Below are positions 1-18,525 of a stretch of DNA of 64,000 bases, piece by piece; the stretch's first letter is position 1, and every line of letters begins with the position of its first letter. Under the pieces are notes generated by a model. That model was given only the letters and a program-made list of their open reading frames with translations. It searched no databases and had not been told where the DNA came from. The DNA comes from Chlorobaculum limnaeum (GTDB lineage Bacteria > Bacteroidota > Chlorobiia > Chlorobiales > Chlorobiaceae). The stretch is from the NCBI RefSeq assembly GCF_001747405.1, contig NZ_CP017305.1, forward strand, positions 80,001 to 144,000, read 5' to 3'. The position numbers and the translations under genes are program-made.

Positions 1-1
1 G

Positions 2-1779
<1,778 letters not shown>

Positions 1780-1783
<4 letters not shown>

Positions 1784-2562
1784 ATTTCTATACGCTGATT
1801 ACAGGAGCCTCCACCGGTATTGGCAAATATCTTGCCGAAGATTTCGCCAGAATGGGCGACAATCTGGTGCTCGTGGCCCGTTCGAAAGACAAGCTCGAAG
1901 CGCTGGCCGGAGAGCTGCGTCGCACCTGCGGCGTCGAGGTTCACGTCTGCGCTCAGGATCTTTCGGCGGTCGATGCCGCCGCGAAGGTTTTCGAATTCTG
2001 CGAACAGAAAGGACTCGTCATCGACAAGCTGGTCAACTGTGCCGGATTTTCCGTGGCTGGCGACTTCGAGCGGATGGATGAGGAGATGTTCGTTCAGATG
2101 GCCACGGTCAACATGGTCGCGGTGGTGGCGCTGATCCGCCTGTTCCTGCCTGCCATGCGCGTCCGCCGCCGGGGCACGGTGGTCAATATTGCCTCGCTCG
2201 CCGGTTTCCAGGGTGTGCCGGGCATGGCTGCCTACTCCGCCACCAAAGCGTTCGTGGTCAATCTGACAGAAGCGCTCTCCATCGAACTTCAGGGCAGCGG
2301 CGTTCGAATCTTCGCCGTCTGTCCGGGATTTATCGACAACGACCTTTTTTACAGCAGGGCAGGCCATGACCGGAGCCGGATCATCGTGCCGGTTTCAAGC
2401 CCCGAGGTTGTCGTTAAAGCTGTCCGAAAAGGTCTCGCCGGAAAAGCGCTGCTGATCCTGCCGACCTTTTTCGACCGCCTCATGGTTTTTTCCCAGCGCT
2501 TCGTGCCAAGGAAAATTGCGGCAGGGCTGGCCGGCGTCTTTGCCGGAGCAAGGGAGAAGTAA
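1780..2562 (+). CDS. SDR-family NAD(P)-dependent oxidoreductase
   Basis: A classical short-chain dehydrogenase/reductase of 260 residues. The cofactor-binding loop TGASTGIG is at residues 8-15 and the catalytic YSATK at 152-156, preceded by the NIASLAG serine strand. The ATG at 1780 is chosen because it overlaps the ispG stop as ATGA and gives a normal SDR N-terminus (MNFYTLITGAS). The frame is open further upstream but there it only shadows ispG. The substrate cannot be told from sequence. The C-terminal tail (residues about 225-260) is hydrophobic and basic, as in YqjQ/DltE-like SDRs. No clear intrinsic terminator follows; there is only a T-rich stretch before the tRNA promoter. Confidence 0.9.
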
Positions 2563-2678
2563 TTGTGAGTGATGATTTATAAATGCAGGATTGAATGAGT
2601 GCCAGGCATCTTGTTCACGATATCTGTCCGCTTCGCCCGTTCTGTCCTTTTTTCTTGAGTTTTTTATTTTTTTTCTTT

Positions 2679-2706
2679 TTGTATTTTTTGAACGGGCTGT
2701 TATATT
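2679..2706 (+). promoter_or_regulatory. putative sigma70 promoter of the tRNA cluster
   Basis: TTGTAT (2679-2684) and TATATT (2701-2706) are 16 bases apart in a T-rich stretch, and the first tRNA begins 26 bases after the -10. Spacing and position fit a housekeeping promoter driving the tRNAs and perhaps secE-nusG. This is judged by eye only. Confidence 0.45.
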
Positions 2707-2731
2707 ACCAGCCCTGTATTTTTAATGAGCT

Positions 2732-2804
2732 GCTGGTGTAGCTCAATTGGTAGAGCAGCTGATTTGTAATCAGCAGGTTGCGGGTTCGAGTCCCATCACC
2801 AGCT
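2732..2804 (+). tRNA. tRNA-Thr (anticodon TGT)
   Basis: A 73-base cloverleaf. The acceptor arms GCTGGTG and CACCAGC pair over 7 bp with discriminator T. The anticodon stem GCTGA/TCAGC holds the loop TTTGTAA with anticodon TGT (reads ACA). The T-loop GGTTCGAGTCC motif is present and CCA is not encoded. It is the first of four tRNAs ahead of secE. Confidence 0.96.
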
Positions 2805-2818
2805 CTCGGTATATGCAT

Positions 2819-2901
2819 GGGTAGGTAGCGAAGCGGTCAAACGCAGCAGACTGTAAATCTGTCGACTTATGTCTTCGGAGGTTCGAATCCCCCCCTACCC
2901 A
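2819..2901 (+). tRNA. tRNA-Tyr (anticodon GTA)
   Basis: An 83-base class II tRNA with a long variable arm, as expected for bacterial tRNA-Tyr. The acceptor GGGTAGG pairs with CCTACCC and the discriminator is A. The anticodon stem GCAGA/TCTGT encloses CTGTAAA, giving anticodon GTA. The T arm contains GGTTCGAATCC. Confidence 0.96.
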
Positions 2902-2921
2902 CATGCTTTTGTTGGTGATAA

Positions 2922-2994
<73 letters not shown>

Positions 2995-3017
2995 CCGGTT
3001 CCTGGAGGAGCGTTTAT

Positions 3018-3090
3018 ACGTCAGTAGCTCAATTGGTAGAGCAGCGGTCTCCAAAACCGCAGGTTGGGGGTTCGAGTCCCTCCTGACGTG
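3018..3090 (+). tRNA. tRNA-Trp (anticodon CCA)
   Basis: A 73-base cloverleaf with acceptor ACGTCAG pairing with CTGACGT and discriminator G, as is usual for bacterial tRNA-Trp. The anticodon stem GCGGT/ACCGC encloses CTCCAAA, giving anticodon CCA. A tRNA-Trp directly before secE-nusG is a widely conserved arrangement. Confidence 0.96.
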
Positions 3091-3142
3091 CTGGCAGGCT
3101 GATTCGAATGCTGTTCACGATCTTATACCTCGTTGGTCAATC

Positions 3143-3334
3143 ATGAAGAAATATATCGAGAAAGCTGATAAGTACTATCGTGATGTCGTCGGCGAGATGC
3201 GCAAGGTGTCGTGGCCGAGCAGGGAAGAGGTGAAGGATATGACAGTTGTGGTGTTGACGGTTTCAGGTATTCTTGCCTTGTTTACCTTCGCAGTGGATTG
3301 GGTCATCAGTACGATGATGGGAAAATTATTGTAA
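3143..3334 (+). CDS. secE: preprotein translocase subunit SecE
   Basis: A 63-residue, single-membrane-span SecE, the clamp subunit of the SecYEG protein-conducting channel in the inner membrane. It shows the conserved amphipathic segment VVGEMRKVSWPSREEV (residues about 15-30), followed by one hydrophobic helix near residues 36-58. Length and position directly before nusG are typical of the minimal bacterial SecE. It sits 53 bases after tRNA-Trp and probably shares its transcript. Confidence 0.95.
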   Translation: MKKYIEKADKYYRDVVGEMRKVSWPSREEVKDMTVVVLTVSGILALFTFAVDWVISTMMGKLL

Positions 3335-3362
3335 GACTAAGGAAGATTTTCGAGGTAACGAG

Positions 3363-3938
3363 ATGAGCGTCAAAAAAAAGGTGATGGAAGATCAGCATCC
3401 CCCGCAACTCCATTGGTACGCTCTCAGGATCTATTCCGGCCATGAGCGCAAGGTCAAGGAGAGTATCGATATGGAGGTCGAACGGTGCGGCCTTTCCGAT
3501 AGAATCAAGCAGGTATACATTCCCTACGAGCGTTTCGTCGAGGTCAAAAACGGCAAGAAGCGCAGTCTGACCAAGAACGCTTTTCCCGGCTACGTGTTGA
3601 TCGAAGCCGTGCTCGACAAGCAGACCAGGAACCTGATCATGGATATCCCATCGGTCATGGGCTTCCTTGGTGTCGATGACAATCCCACCCCTTTACGTCC
3701 CGATGAGGTCGAGAAGATTCTCGTTCCGGATGGCTCTATCGAGCACCGTGCCGTAGTCGAAGCACCCTTCAAGGTCGGCGATTCGGTCAAGGTCATCGAT
3801 GGTCCTTTCAGTTCGCTTACCGGTATTGTTCACGAGGTTTGCACCGAGCGGATGAAGGTCAAGGTCATGATCAACTTCTTCGGCAGGAGCACCCCGACCG
3901 AACTCGATTTCTCACAGGTCAAACCGGTTTCGCAATAA
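3363..3938 (+). CDS. nusG: transcription termination/antitermination factor NusG
   Basis: NusG (191 residues) binds the RNA polymerase clamp and links it to ribosomal S10 or Rho. The NGN domain starts at HWYALRIYSGHERKVKESI (residues about 17-35), with the conserved AFPGYVLIE segment near residues 73-81. The C-terminal KOW domain is seen in PFKVGDSVKVIDGPFSSLTG near 136-155. It lies 28 bases after secE and 54 bases before rplK. No NusG paralog of the RfaH type is visible near the polysaccharide genes. Confidence 0.96.
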   Translation: MSVKKKVMEDQHPPQLHWYALRIYSGHERKVKESIDMEVERCGLSDRIKQVYIPYERFVEVKNGKKRSLTKNAFPGYVLIEAVLDKQTRNLIMDIPSVMGFLGVDDNPTPLRPDEVEKILVPDGSIEHRAVVEAPFKVGDSVKVIDGPFSSLTGIVHEVCTERMKVKVMINFFGRSTPTELDFSQVKPVSQ

Positions 3939-3992
3939 CAGGGATCACAGAGGTCATAGTATTCATTCAAGCTGTTGAAAGAGAGATAATTT

Positions 3993-4418
3993 ATGGCAAA
4001 AAAGATAACAGGGTTCATCAAGTTGCAAATTCCTGCAGGAGCCGCGAATCCTGCTCCCCCCGTCGGTCCGGCGCTCGGTCAGAAGGGTGTGAATATCATG
4101 GAGTTCTGCAAGCAGTTCAACGCCAGGACGCAGTCTGAGGCCGGCATGATCATCCCTGTGGTGATCACGGTCTTTTCAGACAAGTCTTTCACCTTCGTCA
4201 CCAAGACTCCGCCCGCAGCCGTGCTTCTGCTCAAGGAAGCCAAGCTGCAGAAGGGTTCCGGCGAGCCGAACCGCAACAAGGTCGGCACCGTCACCATGGA
4301 ACAGGTGCAAAAGATCGCGGAACTGAAGAGGCCTGACCTCAATGCCGTCGATCTCGAAGGCGCGACCCAGATGGTTATGGGCACGGCCCGCAGCATGGGT
4401 ATCGTCGTCGAAGGCTGA
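3993..4418 (+). CDS. rplK: 50S ribosomal protein L11
   Basis: L11 (141 residues) forms the GTPase-associated stalk base of the large subunit with 23S rRNA. The N-terminal signature [28 protein letters not shown] and the C-terminal RNA-binding part ([11 protein letters not shown], then [15 protein letters not shown]) are intact and the length is standard. An AGAG-type ribosome site precedes the ATG. It is the first gene of the rplKAJL ribosomal block. Confidence 0.97.
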   Translation: MAKKITGFIKLQIPAGAANPAPPVGPALGQKGVNIMEFCKQFNARTQSEAGMIIPVVITVFSDKSFTFVTKTPPAAVLLLKEAKLQKGSGEPNRNKVGTVTMEQVQKIAELKRPDLNAVDLEGATQMVMGTARSMGIVVEG

Positions 4419-4483
4419 TTTTCAGTTTTTTTTCGTGGGAGGCCTGACAAGCCGTTTTCAAAACCACTAATATCATAATGTCA

Positions 4484-5173
4484 ATGGCAGGAAAAAATTA
4501 CAGAAATGCAAGCGCCAAGGTGAACCGCGCTCTGGAGTATGAGCTCGCCGAAGCCATCGAGAAGGTCAAGGAGATCACCACCACCAAATTCGACGCCACG
4601 GTCGATGTCGCCATGAAGCTCGGGGTTGATCCCCGTCATGCTGACCAGGTTGTCCGCGGCACGGTCATGCTTCCTCACGGCACGGGTAAAACCGTCTCCG
4701 TGCTCGTTGTCTGCAAAGAGAACAAGGCGGAAGAGGCTCGCGAAGCTGGCGCCGACTTCGTCGGTTTCGAAGAGTATATCGAGAAAATCCAGGCTGGCTG
4801 GACCGATGTCGATGTGGTCGTCGCGACCCCCGACGTCATGGGTCAGCTCGGCAAGGTTGCACGAATTCTCGGCCCACGCGGCCTGATGCCGAACCCGAAA
4901 TCGGGTACGGTCACGATGGATGTCGCCAAAGCCGTTCGCGAGGTGAAAGCCGGCAAGATCGAGTTCAGGGTTGACAAGGCAGGCAATATCCACGCTCCGG
5001 TCGGAAAAGTTTCGTTCGACAGCGACAAGCTGGCCGGCAATATCACCAGCTTCATCAAAGAGGTCGTTCGCCTGAAGCCTTCGGCTGCAAAAGGCCAGTA
5101 CCTCCAGGGGATCACCGTTTCGAGCACCATGTCCCCCGGCGTGAAGGTGAAAAAGGAAAAATTTGTTGCCTAA
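4484..5173 (+). CDS. rplA: 50S ribosomal protein L1
   Basis: L1 (229 residues) builds the mobile L1 stalk and in many bacteria represses its own operon. The signature segments [28 protein letters not shown] and [14 protein letters not shown] are all present. There are two in-frame ATGs, at 4478 and 4484. The second is chosen because family members begin MAGK, and neither has a strong Shine-Dalgarno. rplJ follows after about 20 bases. Confidence 0.96.
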   Translation: MAGKNYRNASAKVNRALEYELAEAIEKVKEITTTKFDATVDVAMKLGVDPRHADQVVRGTVMLPHGTGKTVSVLVVCKENKAEEAREAGADFVGFEEYIEKIQAGWTDVDVVVATPDVMGQLGKVARILGPRGLMPNPKSGTVTMDVAKAVREVKAGKIEFRVDKAGNIHAPVGKVSFDSDKLAGNITSFIKEVVRLKPSAAKGQYLQGITVSSTMSPGVKVKKEKFVA

Positions 5174-5194
5174 CATTAAAGATTGTGCACCGAT

Positions 5195-5716
5195 ATGATG
5201 AAGCGTGATACAAAAGAGCAGATCGCTCAGGAAATAGCAGAGAAGTTCCAGAAGTCGCAGGGCTTCTACTTTACCGAGTTCCAGGGACTCGATGTCAAAA
5301 AGATGGGCCAGTTGCGCCTCGAGTTCCGCAAAGCCGGTATCGAGTACCGTGTGGTCAAGAACACCCTGATCAAGAAGGCGCTGAAGGATGCCGCCGAAGC
5401 CGACAAGCTCGCCGCAGGTCTGAAAAACACCACCGCCGTTGCTTTCAGCTACGACGATCCGATCGCCCCGGCCAAGATCATCAGGAAGTTCAGCAAGGAC
5501 AATGAAGCGCTGAGGTTCAAGATGGCCTCGATCGATGGCGCGGTGTTCGGCCCCGACTCGCTGCCGCAGCTCTCCGAGATGCTCAGCAAGACCGAGAATA
5601 TCGGCCGCCTTGCTGGTCTGGTCAACAACATGGTCGCTTCGGTGCCTATGGTCATGAACGCGGTGATGCGAAACCTCGTCTCCGTGATCGACCAGGTCGG
5701 AAAGCTGGAGAAATAA
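5195..5716 (+). CDS. rplJ: 50S ribosomal protein L10
   Basis: L10 (about 173 residues) anchors the L7/L12 dimers to the ribosome. The N-terminal domain shows [35 protein letters not shown], and the C-terminal helix (residues about 145-173) is where L7/L12 binds. The frame is open from a TTG at 5183, but the tandem ATGs at 5195/5198 (MMKRDTKEQ) are far better starts. The gap from rplA is only 21 bases, too short for the classic L10-binding leader seen in enterobacteria. Confidence 0.95.
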   Translation: MMKRDTKEQIAQEIAEKFQKSQGFYFTEFQGLDVKKMGQLRLEFRKAGIEYRVVKNTLIKKALKDAAEADKLAAGLKNTTAVAFSYDDPIAPAKIIRKFSKDNEALRFKMASIDGAVFGPDSLPQLSEMLSKTENIGRLAGLVNNMVASVPMVMNAVMRNLVSVIDQVGKLEK

Positions 5717-5771
5717 AAGATTTACGCACTCAAAGCTTCAATATTTTCAATTCAAACTGAGAGAGGAAATA

Positions 5772-6152
5772 ATGTCATCTATCGAAACCCTTGTAGAAGA
5801 GATTGGTAAACTTACCCTTACCGAAGCTTCCGAGTTGGTGAAAGCACTTGAGGAGAAGTTCGGCGTGAGTGCTGCTCCTGCAGTCATGGCTGGCGCCGTT
5901 ATGGCCGCTCCTGCCGGTGAAGCTGCCGCAGCAGAAGAGAAGACCGAATTCGACGTCGTGCTCAAGGCTGCCGGCGCCAACAAGATCAACGTCATCAAGG
6001 TTGTCCGCGCCATCACCGGCCTGGGTCTGAAAGAGGCCAAGGACATGGTTGACGGTGCTCCGAAGACCGTCAAAGAGGCTGTCTCCAAGGACGAAGCCGA
6101 GAAGATCGCCAAAGAACTGAAAGAGGCCGGCGCTGAAGTCGAGCTGAAGTGA
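5772..6152 (+). CDS. rplL: 50S ribosomal protein L7/L12
   Basis: L7/L12 (126 residues) is the flexible stalk protein that recruits translational GTPases. It has the N-terminal dimerisation domain ([20 protein letters not shown]), an Ala-rich hinge near residues 38-57 and the conserved C-terminal domain ([39 protein letters not shown]). A good Shine-Dalgarno (GAGAGG, 5761-5766) precedes the ATG. It is the last ribosomal gene before rpoB and is followed by an attenuator-like hairpin. Confidence 0.97.
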   Translation: MSSIETLVEEIGKLTLTEASELVKALEEKFGVSAAPAVMAGAVMAAPAGEAAAAEEKTEFDVVLKAAGANKINVIKVVRAITGLGLKEAKDMVDGAPKTVKEAVSKDEAEKIAKELKEAGAEVELK

Positions 6153-6177
6153 TCCAGCATCAGGCGAAATGACAGAC

Positions 6178-6216
6178 AAGCTCCGTACCGATCCGGGACG
6201 GAGCTTTGTCCGTTTG
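6178..6216 (+). terminator. rplL-rpoB intergenic hairpin, probable partial terminator (attenuator)
   Basis: A 9-bp perfect stem, AAGCTCCGT paired with ACGGAGCTT, with a 12-base loop is followed by TTGTCCGTTTG. It lies 25 bases after the rplL stop and over 300 bases before rpoB. That is where many bacteria lower transcription so that polymerase subunits are made less than ribosomal proteins. The T-tract is imperfect, which suits partial termination. Confidence 0.6.
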
Positions 6217-6533
6217 TGTAAATGAATGCATATGTTTTCCATCCGGCGGCAGCAACCGCGGATGGGTATCCACTCCGGAAAGGGTATTTGCGAATCTTGT
6301 AATGACCAAAGGGTACCACTGATTACTGTCGTGAGCGATTCGATCGACGCCGGAGTGCAGAATCTGAATGTGCCGTCCTGTCGGGACATGAGGAGTGCAG
6401 CGCCGGACGACAGTACCGGTTGGAGCGCGGAGCAAAGAGGGCGCGAGGTTGAGGCCGAGCGAAAAAACCCGAGTGAAAGAATTGCCCATAAACTGTTAAG
6501 TACTCCCTGCAATTGACTAAAAGCGAGGTGCAT
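6217..6533 (+). other. rpoB leader, no gene seen
   Basis: About 320 bases between the attenuator and rpoB hold no convincing gene. The stretch 6335-6480 is GC-rich and could fold (for example GTCC and GGAC arms near 6375-6390). It may carry an rpoB promoter or leader RNA, but I see no recognisable motif. Confidence 0.4.
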
Positions 6534-10445
<3,912 letters not shown>

Positions 10446-10460
10446 ACAGATGAAACAGCA

Positions 10461-10479
10461 GCCGGAGCAGTGCTCCGGC
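10461..10479 (+). other. rpoB-rpoC intercistronic hairpin
   Basis: GCCGGAGC and GCTCCGGC form a perfect 8-bp stem with a 3-base loop, 15 bases after the rpoB stop. No T-run follows, so it is more likely an mRNA-stability or processing element than a terminator. Confidence 0.45.
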
Positions 10480-10535
10480 AAGCGCAATGAAGTTACGAGG
10501 ATTAAAACCAAGGTTGTTTTAACAGGAAATCGACC

Positions 10536-15008
<4,473 letters not shown>

Positions 15009-15045
15009 GTATGAGACGAAAAGCAAATACGCATCTCTGACATTC

Positions 15046-15079
15046 AAGCCGCTCTGTAACGAAACAGGGCGGCTTTTTT
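15046..15079 (+). terminator. intrinsic terminator of the rpoBC operon
   Basis: AAGCCGCTCTGT and ACAGGGCGGCTT pair (one bulge/mismatch) around a short AACGAA loop and run into TTTTTT. It starts 37 bases after the rpoC stop and closes the ribosomal/RNA polymerase operon, marking the edge of the housekeeping block. Confidence 0.9.
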
Positions 15080-16008
15080 GCTTCCCACAGATTCAGACGA
15101 ATCAGAGGGACTGAAAATCCCTGTTAACTAACCAGATGCCTCCCCTGATTAATGCATTTTATTACTCCGGCAACAATAATTCGCAATTTCGCCCATTGTA
15201 AACGGGTTGGTTAGAGCTATGATTTATATTGCTTTAGCCGCGTACCCCAGACAAAAACCCGGGGCAATTGTTAAAGAGTTTTAATGGCCGGAGTAATAAG
15301 TCTAAAGCGCGTAATTGCTAAGTATATAGGTCGTCAAAATTGGTACTTTCAGCATCTGAAAAATTTCAGGCCTGTGTCAGAGGCAGAAGGTTGTTGTCGG
15401 AAGTACTTTTAATTGCTATCTTACATGTGAGTTAATAAAAATGTATGTATTATATATGCGTCAGTGTTGAGGAGCTTTTTCACTTATTGACCATCTATCT
15501 TGATTGTACGCTACTTCGAATATTCAACCGCTGCGAAACATCGCGGACAAAAGAAACGAGCCAGTTGAATTTCGTCCCGTGAAATCGTTCACCACGGCTG
15601 GTGGCTCACTTCATCCGGAGTCGACTTTATAGAGCGATGAAAAAAGCAAAGAGCATTGGAATCGATGGCGCTTTAGACGCCACATACTATCCCGCACTGC
15701 GGATATCTCTGTTAAAGAGTGTAAATAGTGTTTGTTTTACAGTTTTCATATAGGCGATTTAAAGAATGGTTGATATTAAGCAGAGTGTACAGATTATGTG
15801 TTTATGTTTGAATGCATGAGATGAACGATAATCGAAAAGATTTATAAACAAAATGACTAACAAGATATCTGTATCACCTGAAATAAGATATGGGCATAAT
15901 ATTGCAGTTAATATCCTGTATATAGTGCTACCGCTTTGTGGTATATAAAATATGTATAAATGATTTGTTAAAAAGAGTTAACAAAGCAAAAGAAGCCATT
16001 GAAAGAGA
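15080..16008. other. gene-free stretch between rpoC terminator and IS copy 1
   Basis: About 930 bases with no convincing reading frame on either strand. Its base composition falls from the GC-rich housekeeping level to AT-rich. It holds an inverted-repeat pair (15159-15299) and small palindromes such as GGCG/CGCC near 15668-15682. It may be decayed sequence at the border of the accessory region. Confidence 0.5.
15159..15299. repeat. 141-bp segment bounded by 12-bp inverted repeats (MITE-like)
   Basis: TTATTACTCCGG (15159-15170) and its exact complement CCGGAGTAATAA (15288-15299) bound a non-coding segment; one further base inside also matches. No target duplication could be found next to the repeats, so a mobile origin is only suspected. 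Confidence 0.35.
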
Positions 16009-17366
16009 GGTTCATCGTAAGATTTAATGGTAACGCTCGTCAGCAATTACGTCAACCGGTAATAGCCATGTTGAGCTTTCCACAGTAAAACAAAATCCTT
16101 ATGCGGTAGCTGTGAAAGCTGTGGAACCCACGGGCCGATGCTTTGTACAACTGGATCTTGCTGTTCAGACCTTCGGAAACTGCGTTGGTCATTTCGTGCT
16201 CGAAATAGTTCAGGATGTTGTCGAGATGCCGCTTCAGCAGCTCTTTGACCTTGATCATGGGTTTCAACGCTAACTGGTCGACGCGTTCAGACCAGTAATC
16301 GAAAAAGAAGCTTGCACTCTCTCGACAACCCAGCCGCCAGAACTCCCGAAACATGTTTTTCATCGACCAGGCTTTTCCGGTTTTCAGCTCACAGGCCATC
16401 AATTGATCAAAGCTTGTCCGCTGGCTTTCCGTCATGTTCTCCGGATTGCGCAGCCAGGTGAATTTCGAGCCAATCAGAGTCCTGTCCCCGGCATGATGAA
16501 GTTGACGGGACTCTTGGCGACGAACCGTGTCGACCGCCTCGTTCAGATATTTGCTGATATGGAAACGGTCATGCACAATATCGGCCTGCGGCAGATGCTT
16601 TTTGGCAGCAATCGCGAAGGGCTTCCACATATCCATCGAGATCGATTTCACACCCTGGCGTTGCGATGCTTCAAAGCTGAGGAGTAGCGCTTCTGCTCCA
16701 TCGGTCGTTCGGCTCTGGACCACCTCAAGTACCCGGCCACCTTTCAGGTCGTTCAGGATCGTCACATACTGATGGCCTGCCCGGAAGCTCTTTTCATCAA
16801 GACCAAGATGAGCAATCGCCTCCTTATTCCGGCGGCTCAGGCCTCGCTTAACCGCACGGTTCATGATCTCGTTGGTTGCATGCCAGTTCAATCGCAAGAG
16901 CCTCGATGCCGACTGAATGCTTGAACACTCCTGAAGCAACTCGACAGCAAGCGCTTCAAACTTCAGGGTGTAGCGCGAAGAGCGCGTTGCCCACGGAACT
17001 TTAATTGTCTTGATCCTGTGCTCTTTGCACTCACACCGAGGCACCCTGGCTATCAGATGCGTCTCGTACTCCATGGTATCCAGATGCCGCCACCGTTGTT
17101 CTGGCGCCAGGTCATAAATTCGTCCGGCCTTGCCGCATTCAGGGCATTCGACTTTGGGTCCGATATACTCCAGATGGATTTCTATCCGGGGGCCGGACAT
17201 CGACAGCCGGACATCCGACACCTTCCATGTTTCTGGTAATCCTAATAACTGCTGGTAATGGGTAATGAGGCTCGGCATACGTTGGGGTTAGTGTTTTGGC
17301 GTTCTTGGATAAATTACACCAAGCCACTCATTTTTACTACCAGACCATTAAATTCTGCGAAGAGCC
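16009..17366 (-). mobile_element. ISL3-family insertion sequence, copy 1 (1358 bp)
   Basis: A complete element. The terminal inverted repeats read inward GGTTCATCGTAAGATTTAAT from the left and GGCTCTTCGCAGAATTTAAT from the right. They are flanked by a perfect 8-bp target duplication GAAAGAGA (16001-16008 and 17367-17374), the size typical of the ISL3 family. It holds one transposase gene on the minus strand. The second copy in this window has the same length but a different target duplication, so the two inserted independently. Confidence 0.95.
16052..17278 (-). CDS. ISL3-family transposase, copy 1
   Basis: A 408-residue DDE transposase. The N-terminal zinc-finger region has CPECGKAGRIYDL (residues about 39-51) followed by CECKEH. 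A helix-turn-helix comes next, then the DDE core: HLGLDEKSFRAGHQYVTIL (first Asp), ISMDMWKPFAIAAKKHLPQADIVHDRFHISK (second Asp region) and the C-terminal NAVSEGLNSKIQLYKASARGFHSFHSYRIRILF (Glu), the characteristic ISL3 end. It differs from copy 2 by only a few residues (for example Met27 instead of Thr, and Lys instead of Gln in KTIKVPW). It appears intact and potentially active. Confidence 0.95.
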   Translation of the reverse strand: MPSLITHYQQLLGLPETWKVSDVRLSMSGPRIEIHLEYIGPKVECPECGKAGRIYDLAPEQRWRHLDTMEYETHLIARVPRCECKEHRIKTIKVPWATRSSRYTLKFEALAVELLQECSSIQSASRLLRLNWHATNEIMNRAVKRGLSRRNKEAIAHLGLDEKSFRAGHQYVTILNDLKGGRVLEVVQSRTTDGAEALLLSFEASQRQGVKSISMDMWKPFAIAAKKHLPQADIVHDRFHISKYLNEAVDTVRRQESRQLHHAGDRTLIGSKFTWLRNPENMTESQRTSFDQLMACELKTGKAWSMKNMFREFWRLGCRESASFFFDYWSERVDQLALKPMIKVKELLKRHLDNILNYFEHEMTNAVSEGLNSKIQLYKASARGFHSFHSYRIRILFYCGKLNMAITG

Positions 17367-17374
17367 GAAAGAGA

Positions 17375-17958
17375 AAGATTTCTTTTGATAAGACTTTAGT
17401 TTTTATAGCTTTCGATTTCTAAAGATTAAGTCATGATTGTGTTGGTAAGATTAAGACTTTGGGATTTAGAGAATGTTGAAAAGGTGTTGAGTTAAGGTAT
17501 CGAGGGGAGACGGTAAAAAATTATTTGAGATTCAGTTTGCTTTGTGACTGAAAATGGCGAAGCTTTGTATATATATTTAATTAGGTGTTATATGTATAAG
17601 TTTATATATACTGATCATTAAATTGTTGCTATATATATGCAGATTTATACTGAATATGTTGTTAATGCACCGTTATCGATTACTTATCAGTTGTTTGTGA
17701 TAAGATAATTTAGTGTGGTGTCAATTATCTTTTTTATTTTTATTCCCTGAGGGTAAATACCCCGCTGCTTGCGGCGAGAATCTTTATTGCTATTCTGTAA
17801 TTTGCAATATTGATTGACGTATGAAGTGTATATTTCTAACTAAGAAACCGTTAGTTAAGGTTGATTTGTGTGATACGAAGAATTTAAAAGAGTTTATCAA
17901 ATTATAATCAAATTTGTTTTGAATAAAGAACTGGTGTCTCTTAATCATAAGGAGAGAT
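17375..17958. other. AT-rich intergenic region upstream of the polysaccharide operon
   Basis: About 580 AT-rich bases without a gene. It contains a GC-rich REP-like palindrome (CCCCGCTGCTTGCGGCG, 17760-17776). It must hold the promoter for the genes starting at 17959, though no promoter stands out by eye among the many A/T hexamers. A strong Shine-Dalgarno AAGGAG (17949-17954) precedes the first gene. Confidence 0.5.
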
Positions 17959-18525
17959 ATGTATAAAAAATACATTGTAAGTGTTATAATGGCCGCATCA
18001 ATGATTGTTCATGTGGTGCCTATAAATGGGATGCCTGATGCAGCAAAAGCAGATATAGCATCAAGGTTAGGAAATGAAGCTGCTGCAGTAGCGCCTGTTT
18101 ATAATCCTCTTGCCGGCCCGTCTTATCCTGTTGCACAGAATTCATATTTTACTGATGATTCTGGTAATATTTTAATGTTTGTCAATATTCTTGGTCAGGT
18201 TTCAAGGCAGGGGCAATATATTGTACGTGAAAATGCAGATTTTGCTGCAATAATTGCAATTTCTGGAGGCCTTGTTAAAGATGCTGATCTTAAAAAAGTT
18301 CTTGTCGTAAGGCAAGAGCCTGATGAGAATGGAAAACAAGCCTATGTTGTAAATCTTAAAACGTTTTACAAAAAAGGTGATCGTTCAGACTTTATTGCAT
18401 TGAAGCCAAATGATACTATAATTATTCCAGAAAAGGGAATAAGTCTTGCTAAAATATCTCAGTATTCTAGCATAATATCTCCTTTGATATATTGGTATTA
18501 TATTATTGATAATAATAATAAATGA
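17959..18525 (+). CDS. SLBB-domain polysaccharide export-type periplasmic protein
   Basis: A 188-residue protein with a signal peptide (KKYIVSVIMAASMIVHVVPING). A soluble-ligand-binding beta-grasp-like domain follows at about residues 72-160 (VNILGQVSRQGQYIVRENADFAAIIAISGGL, with the LKPNDTIIIPEKG end). A short hydrophobic C-terminal segment is present (residues about 170-183). SLBB domains occur in Wza-type outer-membrane exporters, but the preceding poly-export (PES) domain is absent here, so it may be a reduced export partner rather than the channel itself. Its stop overlaps the kinase start (ATGA), so the two are coupled. Strong ribosome site. Confidence 0.75.
   Translation: MYKKYIVSVIMAASMIVHVVPINGMPDAAKADIASRLGNEAAAVAPVYNPLAGPSYPVAQNSYFTDDSGNILMFVNILGQVSRQGQYIVRENADFAAIIAISGGLVKDADLKKVLVVRQEPDENGKQAYVVNLKTFYKKGDRSDFIALKPNDTIIIPEKGISLAKISQYSSIISPLIYWYYIIDNNNK

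Noticed and set aside
5174-5194. L10 leader RNA upstream of rplJ
   Set aside because: The space between rplA and rplJ is only about 20 bases, too short for the structured leader.
15009-17958. CRISPR array or integrase/att site at the accessory-region border
   Set aside because: No regularly spaced direct repeats, integrase gene or tRNA-end duplication is visible there.
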